From NCBI RefSeq assembly GCF_010692725.1, contig NZ_JAAFZB010000093.1:1-64000 (forward strand): a stretch of 64,000 nucleotides of DNA, in the 5' to 3' direction. The stretch comes from Flavihumibacter soli. Its GTDB lineage: Bacteria > Bacteroidota > Bacteroidia > Sphingobacteriales > Sphingobacteriaceae. Positions 45,313 to 54,453 of the stretch are shown here, in pieces. The notes beneath the pieces are model-generated. The model was not told where the DNA came from, did not search any database, and saw only the letters and a list, made by a program, of their open reading frames with translations. Position 1 is the stretch's first letter; each line of letters begins with the position of its first letter. A program made the translations under genes and the position numbers.

Positions 45313-46317
45313 TTACCGGCCTCCGGATCGTGAAGGTCTCGCACTACTGCTCGGTTCACTTGATCTTTGCGGGGTCGATGAAGGCTGTGACTGCTGTCTT
45401 TCAGCAGGTCTGCTCTCAGTTCGCTGTGGCTCCTGTCTCGATGGTCTGGAACTTTCAGTTCTTTGTGGAGCGGGAGCGGGCCTGGTGCTCCGATCAACAG
45501 TTCCATCTCGGCCATCAGTGCCCCTTGTCGGGCGGCTTGCTGGTTGCGATGATCTGTCTACCGTTGATGATCCGTCACCAGATCCCCGGGAAATTCTTTC
45601 CGGACGGGATGGAGTGGTTCCTACCCGACCAGCTGCAGTTCCTGGTGCAGTTCCTGGATACGCTCCGGGACGAGTGTTATCGGTTTCACGGTTTGGCCTT
45701 GGTCTGTAGTTCGGATTTGTATATACAGGTCTGCTGCCATTGCCGTAATAGCCGCCGCCGTGGTTTCCATAATATCTGTTTCCGAATGAATATGGGTTGT
45801 AGACATTATAATATGAATACGGCCCCCAGTAGTTACTATAACTGTGGTAGCCATAGTAAGCCCATGGGTTGTAGAAATTGTTATAACTATTGTAACCGTA
45901 ATATCCGCCAGTGCCTATATAAATTCCAACAGCAGGCCTGTTGTAATAGTTGTAAGAATTAAAAGGACTGTAATAAGGATCGAAGCGGTAAGAATACCAG
46001 GTGTCATAATAGCTCCTCCACGGTGAGTAATTTCTGAAACGATAGATACGGGCGGAGTAGTCGCGGTCATAATCATAACGGTCGTAATAATCACCGCCAC
46101 TGTTATTGTCGCCGTAAAGTTCTTCATCGGTTACATAATCAGAATCCGCTATTTTTTCTTCGGCTTTTGCATGGGTTCTTTCATACTCCCTGGCCTGGGC
46201 TTCTGTATAATAAGCATCATCAACCTCATCCTCTTGCTGGGCCAGTTTGCTTGTCGAACAGGCACCCAACAGAAATATACCTGCAATAGCAAAGGAAGGT
46301 AATAGTCTCTTTATCAT
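45313..46317 (-). CDS. Tyr/Asn-rich lipoprotein with disordered Ser/Arg/Pro tail
   Basis: A 334-residue lipoprotein with lipobox LLGAC (C20). Residues ~75-205 are a low-complexity Tyr/Asn/Gly/Ser stretch (YYGYNSYNNFYNPWAYYGY type), and ~210-334 a Ser/Arg/Pro/Thr-rich disordered tail. No domain is recognised. It resembles conserved low-complexity lipoproteins of Sphingobacteria found near proS. Tethered in the envelope, the Tyr region could self-associate. It is first in a leftward operon with the FadL-like gene, and divergent from proS. Confidence 0.75.
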   Translation of the reverse strand: MIKRLLPSFAIAGIFLLGACSTSKLAQQEDEVDDAYYTEAQAREYERTHAKAEEKIADSDYVTDEELYGDNNSGGDYYDRYDYDRDYSARIYRFRNYSPWRSYYDTWYSYRFDPYYSPFNSYNYYNRPAVGIYIGTGGYYGYNSYNNFYNPWAYYGYHSYSNYWGPYSYYNVYNPYSFGNRYYGNHGGGYYGNGSRPVYTNPNYRPRPNRETDNTRPGAYPGTAPGTAAGRVGTTPSRPERISRGSGDGSSTVDRSSQPASRPTRGTDGRDGTVDRSTRPAPAPQRTESSRPSRQEPQRTESRPAERQQSQPSSTPQRSSEPSSSARPSRSGGR

Positions 46318-46421
46318 GGCGGTTGAATTTTAATAGACCGATAATTCGTTGTTAATTCTTAGACTGCCTTTTTGTTAAATGGTTGCATGCATAATAAAAT
46401 AATTATTCTGTACGAGTTTTA

Positions 46422-46429
46422 TAACTTTG
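46422..46429 (+). promoter_or_regulatory. proS promoter -7 box TAACTTTG
   Basis: An exact TAnnTTTG match 53 bp before the proS ATG. No TTTG is evident about 20 bp upstream. The predicted leader is ~45 nt. Confidence 0.5.
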
Positions 46430-46482
46430 CCTGCTAAGAATTAATGCTTTAAAATTACAAATTTCATTCCAGATTAATACAT

Positions 46483-47955
46483 ATGAGCAAGGGCCTGACC
46501 AGCAGAAATGAGGATTATTCACAGTGGTATAATGAACTTGTTACCAAAGCCGATCTTGCCGAGCATTCGGCAGTAAGAGGTTGTATGGTAATTAAACCTT
46601 ATGGATATTCCATTTGGGAAGGTATGCAGGCTTTTCTGGATAAAAGATTTAAGGAAACCGGTCACAGTAACGCTTATTTCCCTTTATTCATACCTAAGTC
46701 ATTTTTTTCTAAAGAAGCTTCCCACGTTGAAGGTTTTGCAACCGAGTGTGCGGTAGTTACGCATTATCGTCTTAAAAACGATGGCAATGGCAACATCATT
46801 GTTGATGAAGATGCGAAACTTGAAGAAGAACTGATCGTTCGTCCCACATCCGAGACAATAATCTGGAACACTTACAGGGGCTGGATTCAGTCTTATCGCG
46901 ATCTGCCGATCCTTGTTAACCAATGGTCAAACGTAGTAAGGTGGGAAATGCGTACCCGTTTATTCCTGCGTACTACCGAATTTTTATGGCAGGAAGGCCA
47001 TACGGCCCACGCCACGAAACAGGAGGCAATTGAAGAGACCGAGCGCATGCTCGACGTTTACGCTGACTTTGCTGAGAATGTAATGGCAGTTCCGGTGATC
47101 AGGGGGAAAAAAACCGAAACAGAGCGTTTTGCAGGTGCGCTCGATACATATTGCATAGAAGCGCTGATGCAGGACGGGAAAGCCCTGCAGGCGGGAACAT
47201 CGCACTTCCTCGGACAGAATTTTGCTAAGGCCTTCGATGTAAAGTTTACCAATAAGGAAGGAAAACTCGATCATGTTTGGGCAACCAGCTGGGGTGTTTC
47301 CACCCGTTTGGTTGGTGCATTGATCATGGCACATTCTGATGATTCAGGACTTGTATTACCTCCTAAACTGGCACCAATACAGGTTGTGATAGTTCCCATC
47401 CACCGTTCGGATGAGGAATTTGAAAAGATCTCCGCGGTGGCTAATGAACTGATTTCAAAATTGAAGTCCAGAAATATTTCTGTGAAATATGATGATCGTG
47501 ATACACAACGCCCAGGCTTTAAATTTGCGGAATATGAGTTGAAGGGTGTTCCTGTTCGTTTAGCAATGGGTGGGCGTGATCTGGAGAACGGCACTATCGA
47601 AATTGCCCGGCGCGACACCAGGGAAAAGCAGACGATCAGTCGTGAAAACCTCGATGAATATATTGAGAAGCTTTTGGAAGAAATTCAATTATCGATCTAC
47701 AACAAAGCGCTTAATTTCAGGAACGAAAATATCCGTGAAGCCAATTGTTATGATGAGTTCAAGCAGATCCTTGATGAAAAGGGAGGCTTTATTTTTGCTC
47801 ATTGGGATGGCACGGTAGAAACCGAAAAGAAGATTAAGGAAGAGACAAAGGCAACTATTCGCTGCATTCCTCTGGATAATAAGCAGGAGGAAGGCGTTTG
47901 TATTGTTACCGGCAAGCCGTCCACGCAAAGAGTTCTGTTTGCCAGAGCTTACTAA
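46483..47955 (+). CDS. proS: Prolyl-tRNA synthetase (archaeal/eukaryotic type)
   Basis: A 490-residue class II synthetase for tRNA-Pro of the short type without an inserted editing domain. It starts with [20 protein letters not shown], has the motif 2 region [24 protein letters not shown], motif 3-like [14 protein letters not shown], an anticodon-binding domain, and the extra C-terminal domain ending in RVLFARAY with an aromatic end. It has its own promoter and a strong terminator. Confidence 0.96.
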   Translation: MSKGLTSRNEDYSQWYNELVTKADLAEHSAVRGCMVIKPYGYSIWEGMQAFLDKRFKETGHSNAYFPLFIPKSFFSKEASHVEGFATECAVVTHYRLKNDGNGNIIVDEDAKLEEELIVRPTSETIIWNTYRGWIQSYRDLPILVNQWSNVVRWEMRTRLFLRTTEFLWQEGHTAHATKQEAIEETERMLDVYADFAENVMAVPVIRGKKTETERFAGALDTYCIEALMQDGKALQAGTSHFLGQNFAKAFDVKFTNKEGKLDHVWATSWGVSTRLVGALIMAHSDDSGLVLPPKLAPIQVVIVPIHRSDEEFEKISAVANELISKLKSRNISVKYDDRDTQRPGFKFAEYELKGVPVRLAMGGRDLENGTIEIARRDTREKQTISRENLDEYIEKLLEEIQLSIYNKALNFRNENIREANCYDEFKQILDEKGGFIFAHWDGTVETEKKIKEETKATIRCIPLDNKQEEGVCIVTGKPSTQRVLFARAY

Positions 47956-48014
47956 TTAAGATGATCGGAAGCACCGTTAAGAGCGGTGGTTTAACCGGAA
48001 CATATATATGAGGG

Positions 48015-48041
48015 ACCTGGGCAATAGCCCAGGTTTTTTTT
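48015..48041 (+). terminator. Terminator after proS
   Basis: ACCTGGGC-AATA-GCCCAGGT is a perfect 8-bp stem with a 4-nt loop, followed by T(7). The ~160 bp from here to the egtD stop hold nothing recognisable. Confidence 0.93.
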
Positions 48042-48203
48042 ATGCAGGTTTAACCGGTTTAAATCTCCTTACCCATTAACCTCAGAGCACTTTTGTTTAG
48101 GTCATGTTAAGGTTATTCCACCAAATTAGTGGACTAACCTTTAGCAGACCTAAGGAATGTGGCTTCCAAACACCTGGTTGACTCACAAAAACCATTAGCA
48201 ATT

Positions 48204-49193
48204 TCAGCACTGCCATATGGTGTCCAGGAACCATCCTTTAGAATCCACATAGGACTCAAGCGGCACGAAACCCGCGTCTTTAGCCAGTTGGTCCGCCTCG
48301 GCCGGGGTATACTTCTGGGAGATTTCCATGTGAATCGTTTCAGTTGCTTCAAAATTTATCATTTGGCCATCAATATGTACCTGTTGCTTCCTGCTGCTCA
48401 CCAGGTAGCTCTCGCAGGCACCGCTTTCCGGATTGTAGGTGGGATAATGCTGAAATGCGGAGACATCGAAATCACCGTCCAGCTCCCTGTTGATGCGCGT
48501 TAGGAGGTTTAGATTAAATTCCTTCGTATAGCCCTGTTTGTCATTATATGCCGCCAGAACTGTATTCGGATCTTTCTTCAGGTCAAAGCCTACCAGCAAA
48601 AGATCACCTGGCGCCAGGCTTTCCCTTAGCCGGATACAAAATTTGAGAGCATCATCCGGGAACATATTCCCGATATTGGAGCCGAGAAACAGAACTAACT
48701 TCGGGTTTGACGACTGCATTGCCGCTTGTTCAAGCATGTTGAAATATTCGCCGTTCAGGCCCTTCACAACAAGTCCCGGAATTTCCGCAGGCAGCCTGTG
48801 AGTCAGGCTTTCAATCACGTTTGATGAAATATCAATAGGGTAGTAGGTGAAACTTACTCCCTGGCCGATCAGATATTTAAGAAGGTAAGATGATTTTAAT
48901 GCATCGCCCGCCCCGAGCTCGACCAGGTCAAAGGTTTCTTGCCTTTCACGGATCAGGTGAAGTATTTCAGCGGTTTGACCTGAAAGTATTTCCAGTTCAC
49001 AATCGGTAGGGTAGTATTCCGGGCAGCGCATGATCTGCTGAAAAATGCGGTCTCCATTATTGTCATAGAAATATTTCGACTCCAGGTATTTCGGCGAACT
49101 GCTGAGCCCTTTTAAAACATCCTGTAAAAACTTTGCCCTGACCAATGTTTCCTTATCGGAATGCCTGCTGATGAATGTTGTTTCAGAGTTCAT
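48204..49193 (-). CDS. egtD: L-histidine N-alpha-methyltransferase EgtD
   Basis: A 329-residue SAM-dependent enzyme that trimethylates histidine to hercynine, the first step of ergothioneine synthesis. It has ESKYFYDNNGDRIFQQIMRC, the SAM loop FDLVELGAGDALKSSYLL, the GSNIGNM block expected around the histidine site, and the C-terminal ETIHMEISQKYT with the conserved Glu. The length is normal. It is the last gene of the five-gene leftward operon, starting 1 bp after egtB ends. Confidence 0.93.
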   Translation of the reverse strand: MNSETTFISRHSDKETLVRAKFLQDVLKGLSSSPKYLESKYFYDNNGDRIFQQIMRCPEYYPTDCELEILSGQTAEILHLIRERQETFDLVELGAGDALKSSYLLKYLIGQGVSFTYYPIDISSNVIESLTHRLPAEIPGLVVKGLNGEYFNMLEQAAMQSSNPKLVLFLGSNIGNMFPDDALKFCIRLRESLAPGDLLLVGFDLKKDPNTVLAAYNDKQGYTKEFNLNLLTRINRELDGDFDVSAFQHYPTYNPESGACESYLVSSRKQQVHIDGQMINFEATETIHMEISQKYTPAEADQLAKDAGFVPLESYVDSKGWFLDTIWQC

Positions 49194-49194
49194 G

Positions 49195-50388
49195 TTATTT
49201 TGCGAGCCTTATGCCTGTAAATTGCCAGCGCAGCGGCGGTTGAAAGAAGTTTCTGTAGGTACAGCGGCTATGCTGCGGCGAGGTGACCTCTGAAGCTCCC
49301 CGGAGCACCATTTGGTTGACCATAAACTTGCCATTGTATTCGCCGATAGCACCCGGAGCCTTGGTAAACCCCGGATACGGCAGGTATGCGCTTTCTGTCC
49401 ATTCCCAGCGCTGTCCCCAATTGAATTTATCGGCCGCGACTTCCCACTCAAATTCTGTAGGTAGCCGCATCCCTTTCCATGAAGCGTATGCCGCTGCTTC
49501 GTAAAAGGAGACATGGCATAAAGGTTCATTTTCCTGAACCGGGATCAGTCCTTCATAGGTGTAATTAAGCCATTCACCATCTATCTCATGCCAGTACATG
49601 GGCGATCTTACCTGGTTTGTTTTTACCCATTCCCAGCCATCCGCATGCCAGTACCTGAAATCAGAATAACCGCCCGCCGAAATGAATTCCATATATTCTT
49701 TATTTGTAACGAGTGCAGGGCTGATGCTATAATTCTGCAGATAGACTTTATGCCTTTTAAGTTCATTATCGAAGCAGAAACCTGCTCCTGAGAATCCTAC
49801 TTCATAAATTCCTTCGGATATCCTGATTAATTCGCTGCTGACGAATGGACTAAAGCTTTCCGGGCCAATACCGTTATCGCCCGAACTTTCCGCAACCATT
49901 TGCAAAGAACTTAATGTGGTGTAGGAAGGGAACAGCGGGTTATTGCCAAGGATATACTTTATGTCAGTGCACAGAAGTTCCTGGTGCTGCTGCTCATGGT
50001 TTAAACCCAGGATCAGGATTTCGGTTTCATTATCGTTAAGGGATTTTCTGTTGAGAAAATCTTCCATTGCCTTGTCCACGTATTGTCGGTACCGGTAAAC
50101 ATCTTCCACACCGGGACGGCTTAAATTTCCCCGGTCGGTCCGAATCACCCTTGCCCCAACCGTTTCATAGTAGCTGTTGAATACAAAGTTGTAATCGGGG
50201 TCGAACTCCTGGTAATTCTCTCCAAACGGTTTTAAAAAGAAGGTTTCGAAAAACCAGGTCGTATGGCCGAGGTGCCATTTGGGCGGACTAACATCGACGA
50301 TGGGTTGAACCACGTAGTCTTCGGTTAGAAGGCCGGAACATATCATTTCTGTATGTTTTCTTACCTCTCGATACTGCTGCAGTAACAT
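49195..50388 (-). CDS. egtB: Ergothioneine sulfoxide synthase EgtB
   Basis: A 397-residue non-haem iron enzyme joining hercynine to a thiol in an O2-dependent C-S bond reaction. A DinB-like N-domain carries the predicted iron ligands: H42 in WHLGHTTWFFE, H131 and H135 in the NHEQQHQE motif. The C-terminal FGE/sulfatase-type domain has GMRLPTEFEWEVAA and ends TGIRLA. A YY pair at 73-74 (NSYYETVG) may correspond to the active-site tyrosines of the cysteine-using EgtB of Chloracidobacterium; no egtA/egtC is nearby, which agrees with cysteine as donor. It is 4 bp from the permease gene. Confidence 0.92.
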   Translation of the reverse strand: MLLQQYREVRKHTEMICSGLLTEDYVVQPIVDVSPPKWHLGHTTWFFETFFLKPFGENYQEFDPDYNFVFNSYYETVGARVIRTDRGNLSRPGVEDVYRYRQYVDKAMEDFLNRKSLNDNETEILILGLNHEQQHQELLCTDIKYILGNNPLFPSYTTLSSLQMVAESSGDNGIGPESFSPFVSSELIRISEGIYEVGFSGAGFCFDNELKRHKVYLQNYSISPALVTNKEYMEFISAGGYSDFRYWHADGWEWVKTNQVRSPMYWHEIDGEWLNYTYEGLIPVQENEPLCHVSFYEAAAYASWKGMRLPTEFEWEVAADKFNWGQRWEWTESAYLPYPGFTKAPGAIGEYNGKFMVNQMVLRGASEVTSPQHSRCTYRNFFQPPLRWQFTGIRLAK

Positions 50389-50392
50389 GGTG

Positions 50393-51958
50393 TCAATGTG
50401 TTTTTATGTAGTTTGCCAGGTCGGAAATGTTCTTAACCCTTAAAGCTTCCGATTGTTTTCGTCGCATCATGAGGGCGTAGGCATTATTAAACCCGATTGG
50501 CTCTAACCAATCTATTAAAAATTTTTTAGAGAACTCCTCTTTAACATATGTAAAAACCTCCTCTTTGGTTTTTAAACCGGCAACAATTTTTGGCGGCGTT
50601 TGCAGAATGACCAGCAATCCGGTACCGGAATATTCGGGGTAGAGGTCTATCTGGTCATTGATCAGCGCATCGAAGCAGATCTTCGTTCCTCCAAGCCCCG
50701 TTTTTGATTCTACACCAAGATCTGTGTTACCTCTTATCAGCATGCTATACATGTTAGCCAGGATATATTGTTCACCAAAGATCTTTGATCCGATCCTGAC
50801 CGCATCGCTGCCTGCCTGGCGTGGCTGTTTATAAAGACCGTTTCTTTCTAAAAATTCCTTTGCAACCTTTCCCGGGCTTTGCTTCAGATAATCAACCCGG
50901 TAGTTCAAATCGGTCATTATGGAATCATTGATCCTTCCTGCGAGCAGGTTCAGCACTGGTTGCAGCTCAGGAAATTTCTCCAACGCACTTTTCTTTATTA
51001 TGGGGGCCGCATAATAAGGGGGAAAGATTCCCTTATCATCGTGCAAGACAACAAGGTCGAAAGCTTTCAGACGCCCGTCAGTGGAATAACCGCTGATGAC
51101 ATCGAGATCCTTTTCGAATGCGGCCTTATACATCACCGCATCGCTGATCACGACTGTGCGTATATCTAAATTGTATTTCTCCCTGAGCCCGAGATAGCCA
51201 TCCTGTCGGCCCATGAATTCCGGGGTGAATCCGGCGAGCAGGCTTCCCGCTTTTACCGAGGGAGCAATATAGAGGCTTGAGAATACCAGCAATAGAACAG
51301 CAAGCGGCAGCAATGCAGGTTTTAACTTCCGCACGTTAAGCTTTTGAAGTCGGGATAGCAGGTAATCAAACAAGATGGCGAGCAGCGCGGCTGGGATAGC
51401 GCCTGCCAGGATCATATTGGAATTATTGAGGGCGATCCCGCCGAAGATAAATTCCCCTAATCCCCCCGCGGCAATGTAAGCTGCCAGGGTGGCTACCCCC
51501 ACGTTGATAACCGTCGCGGTGCGTATACCCGCAAGTATTACAGGCATGGCAAGAGGGAGTTCAACTTTTAATAATATCTGCCACTCACTCATGCCCATTC
51601 CCCGGGCAGCGTCAATTACAGATTTATCCACTTCCCTGATCCCCGTGTAGGTATTTCTGATTATCGGAAGCAGGGCATAAAGGAACAGGGCAACGATAGC
51701 AGGTTTTGGTCCAATGCCCAGGAGCGGGATCATGACGCCAAGAAGGGCAATGCTGGGAATAGTTTGCAGAATTCCTGCGAAACCCAGGATGGGCCCGGAC
51801 CATTTGACTTTGCGTGATATCAGGATACCCAGGGGGATGCCTGCTAAAACAGCGATCAGCAGTGATACAAAGGTCAGACCAATGTGCGTCAGCGTCTGTT
51901 CAGCCAGTTTGTCCTGCTGCTCAAGGATAAAGGACCACAAACTTTGCTGATCATTCAT
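50393..51958 (-). CDS. ABC permease fused to substrate-binding domain (EgtU-like)
   Basis: A 521-residue fusion. Residues ~15-210 form a BPD_transp_1 permease (EAA-like loop DAARGMGMSEWQILLKVELPLAMPVI), a further membrane segment lies at ~217-235, and ~240-521 is an OpuAC-type binding domain facing the periplasm (TPEFMGRQDGYLGLREKYNL, YPEYSGTGLLVIL). This is the architecture of osmoprotectant systems and of EgtU, the reported ergothioneine transporter. Being inside an egtBD operon, ergothioneine or hercynine is the likely cargo; betaine or choline remain possible. Its 5' end overlaps the ATPase gene by 8 bp. Confidence 0.85.
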   Translation of the reverse strand: MNDQQSLWSFILEQQDKLAEQTLTHIGLTFVSLLIAVLAGIPLGILISRKVKWSGPILGFAGILQTIPSIALLGVMIPLLGIGPKPAIVALFLYALLPIIRNTYTGIREVDKSVIDAARGMGMSEWQILLKVELPLAMPVILAGIRTATVINVGVATLAAYIAAGGLGEFIFGGIALNNSNMILAGAIPAALLAILFDYLLSRLQKLNVRKLKPALLPLAVLLLVFSSLYIAPSVKAGSLLAGFTPEFMGRQDGYLGLREKYNLDIRTVVISDAVMYKAAFEKDLDVISGYSTDGRLKAFDLVVLHDDKGIFPPYYAAPIIKKSALEKFPELQPVLNLLAGRINDSIMTDLNYRVDYLKQSPGKVAKEFLERNGLYKQPRQAGSDAVRIGSKIFGEQYILANMYSMLIRGNTDLGVESKTGLGGTKICFDALINDQIDLYPEYSGTGLLVILQTPPKIVAGLKTKEEVFTYVKEEFSKKFLIDWLEPIGFNNAYALMMRRKQSEALRVKNISDLANYIKTH

Positions 51959-52913
51959 GCACGCTGTTTTTAAAGTCGCTGTATGCTGTCATCAGTTCCC
52001 TGTACCCGATAACTTTTTGTTCGCCCGAAGCCGGATTGTTCACCCTGACGCGGTTAGAGCCGGATCGCTGCAGGGAATCCAGCACCTCCCAGAGATTTTC
52101 ACCTTTTGAGACCATAGTCGATTCAGAATGCTTTTGTTCTGATAAATGGCCCCATACATCTGCGATGGACAGCACCGTCAGTTCCAGTTGCAGCCGCTGT
52201 TCGTTGAAAAAATCTTTAACAAAGCTATTCTGAGGTTCGAATAAAAGCTGGTAGGGGGTGCCAATCTGCTGGATAATGCCATGGTTCATCAGGCATATAT
52301 TGTCTCCAAGTTCAAATGCCTCGGCGATATCATGGGTGACCATCACAATGGTCTTTTCCCTTAATTCATCCAGTCGGTTAAATTCCTGCCGGATATTACT
52401 TCGCGTAATGGGGTCCAGCGCGCCCAGCGGTTCATCCATCAGCAGAACCGGGGGATTTGCCATCAGCGCCCTTGCCAGTCCGACACGCTGCTGCTGACCC
52501 CCGCTTAACGCACCGGGGTAGGAATGTAAATATTTGCCCGGTTCCAGTTCCAGTTTTTCAAGGAGTTCCGCCGATCTTTTTTCGATTTTCTGCTTATCCC
52601 AATTAAGCAGTTTGGGAACGATCGCGATATTTTCTGCAACAGTATAATGAGGGAAGAGTCCGGTGTGCTGCAGCACATAACCTATTCCCCGGCGCAGTAT
52701 TTCCGGTTGCTGGTTTGAAATATCTTTTCCGTCCAGTTTTATTATCCCTTCAGAGGGTTCTATCAGGCGGTTCAGCATTCGGAGGGTAGTTGTCTTCCCG
52801 CAACCACTCGGACCTAACAGGATCAATGTCTGACCCTTCTTTACCTCGAAACTGACCTTGTTTACAGCTTTTACAGAATTATAATATTTACTTATGCCCT
52901 GAACATTTATCAT
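51951..52913 (-). CDS. ABC transporter ATP-binding protein (OpuCA/EgtV-like)
   Basis: A 320-residue ATPase. Walker A GPSGCGKTT is at ~34-42, the signature is LSGGQQQRVGLARAL and Walker B is VLLMDEPLGALDP. After the ~240-residue core comes a short tail (~240-320) that resembles a single degenerate CBS-like domain, as in glycine-betaine ATPases that sense ionic strength. It is coupled by overlaps of 8 bp to the permease gene and 4 bp to the reductase gene, so it is the motor of the fusion permease. Confidence 0.9.
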   Translation of the reverse strand: MINVQGISKYYNSVKAVNKVSFEVKKGQTLILLGPSGCGKTTTLRMLNRLIEPSEGIIKLDGKDISNQQPEILRRGIGYVLQHTGLFPHYTVAENIAIVPKLLNWDKQKIEKRSAELLEKLELEPGKYLHSYPGALSGGQQQRVGLARALMANPPVLLMDEPLGALDPITRSNIRQEFNRLDELREKTIVMVTHDIAEAFELGDNICLMNHGIIQQIGTPYQLLFEPQNSFVKDFFNEQRLQLELTVLSIADVWGHLSEQKHSESTMVSKGENLWEVLDSLQRSGSNRVRVNNPASGEQKVIGYRELMTAYSDFKNSVHE

Positions 52914-54298
52914 CGGCTGTCAAGTGTCATGAAAAGGTTATTGAGAGATTCAGAATACGTCGGATGGGCGAAAATGCCATTTCGGATTTCCGGGTAGGTG
53001 ATTCCGCCCATCATGGCCATTTGCAGGACGGTCATTATTTCACCCCCTTCGGTCCCTATAATCGCTGCCCCGAGTATAAGTTTTGTCTTTTTATCCACAA
53101 TTGCCTTCATCAGTCCTCGTGTATCGCCCGTTTCTATTGCCCGCGCCGCTTTTTCCATCCGCAACACAGCCACCTGGTATTTAAGGCCCTGCTTTTTTGC
53201 TTCCTTTTCGGTTATCCCGATGCGGCCCAGCTGAGGGTCTGTGAACATGCAGTAAGGGACCATCCTGTTTTTGATGCTGACTCGTTTTTTGTCCAGTAGG
53301 TTCTTCACGATCACCAGGTGGTCGTTATAGGATATATGTGTGAAGGCCGGCCCGCCCTTGATATCGCCTAGGGCGAAAATTCCCCTTACATTGGTCTGAA
53401 GCTTATTATTGACTTTTATAAAACCCCTATTATCAGTTTCTACTTCGGCAAGGTCAAGTCTGAGTGACTTTGTGTCTGGTGTCCGGCCGACTGCAAGCAG
53501 TACATGAGAACAAGTTAGAGACCTTCGCTTTTCGTTATTTTTTAGTGTGGCGGTAATATTTCCATTTGAATTTTTCTTAATACCCAGGGTTTCTGTCGCG
53601 GTTAGCACGGTCATCCCTTCAGCTTCCAGGATCTTTCTGAGCTCAGCAGCTACATCCTCGTCCTCCCGGGAAAGAAAATCCGGCTCTTGTTCAACGACCG
53701 TGACCTTGCTTCCAAAACGCTGAAACATCTGTCCGAATTCCAGGCCTATGTAGCTGCCGCCGATGATCAGTAAATGTTTGGGTATTTGTTTCAGGTCGAG
53801 AATAGTCTCAGAGGTGAGATAGCCGACCATATCGATCCCCTTAATATTGGGTACAGTCGGTTTTGCGCCGGCATTGATGAAAATTTTCGGCGATTCCAGG
53901 AGTATGTTCCTCTTGCCGGTAGCCTGGATTTTGATTGTCTTATCTGAGGTGAAAGAAGCTTCCCCGTAAAAAATATCCAGACCTTCAACATTTTCAAGGT
54001 TTCTTGTGGCACTACCCCTGAATTGTTCAACAATTTTATCCTTGCGGGTAACGACTTTTTTGAAATCCACAGAAACAGTCCCGGTCCTGATTCCGAGGAG
54101 CTGACTCTCCCGGGCAAGGTAAGCCAGTCGGGCAGAAGAGATCATCGTTTTGGTGGGAGTGCAGCCTGTATTGATGCAGGTGCCGCCTATCTGCCGTTTC
54201 TCGATCAACGCGGTCTTGTAACCCGCCAGGGCAAGCTTTTTAGCAAGAGGAGTTCCTGCCTGCCCTGAGCCTATGATAATTGCATCGTACTTATTCAT
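52910..54298 (-). CDS. FAD-dependent disulfide reductase (mercuric reductase-like)
   Basis: A 462-residue flavoprotein of the class I pyridine nucleotide-disulfide oxidoreductase family. The FAD loop is IIGSGQAGTPLA, the redox pair is C41/C46 in GGTCINTGCTPTK, the NAD(P)H loop is IIGGSYIGLEFG, and the C-terminal HPTYSE supplies the His/Glu base. It lacks the N-terminal HMA domain and C-terminal Cys pair of real MerA, so mercury is unlikely. As first gene of the egt operon (4-bp overlap), it may reduce oxidised ergothioneine or a related disulfide; this is inference. Confidence 0.88.
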   Translation of the reverse strand: MNKYDAIIIGSGQAGTPLAKKLALAGYKTALIEKRQIGGTCINTGCTPTKTMISSARLAYLARESQLLGIRTGTVSVDFKKVVTRKDKIVEQFRGSATRNLENVEGLDIFYGEASFTSDKTIKIQATGKRNILLESPKIFINAGAKPTVPNIKGIDMVGYLTSETILDLKQIPKHLLIIGGSYIGLEFGQMFQRFGSKVTVVEQEPDFLSREDEDVAAELRKILEAEGMTVLTATETLGIKKNSNGNITATLKNNEKRRSLTCSHVLLAVGRTPDTKSLRLDLAEVETDNRGFIKVNNKLQTNVRGIFALGDIKGGPAFTHISYNDHLVIVKNLLDKKRVSIKNRMVPYCMFTDPQLGRIGITEKEAKKQGLKYQVAVLRMEKAARAIETGDTRGLMKAIVDKKTKLILGAAIIGTEGGEIMTVLQMAMMGGITYPEIRNGIFAHPTYSESLNNLFMTLDSR

Positions 54299-54453
54299 CG
54301 GCTTTCCTTAACTTTTGAACAGGCCTGAATTGATGTATAACAATTCTACGAAAAAAAGTTGAGGCTTAAGCGAAGGAAGGGCTCAGGAATTTTATGCTTA
54401 AATATTGAAGAAAAGAATGTTTACAGGCTGTTTTACCTCTTGAATGATCTGAA

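Noticed and set aside
45308-45962. Long open frames (133 and 210 residues) on the + strand opposite the Tyr-rich lipoprotein
   Set aside because: They mirror low-complexity codons of the real gene, have no family features, and overlap each other; the minus-strand gene has a lipobox and operon context.
52910-54298. Mercury resistance gene
   Set aside because: The HMA domain and C-terminal Cys pair are missing and no other mer genes are near.
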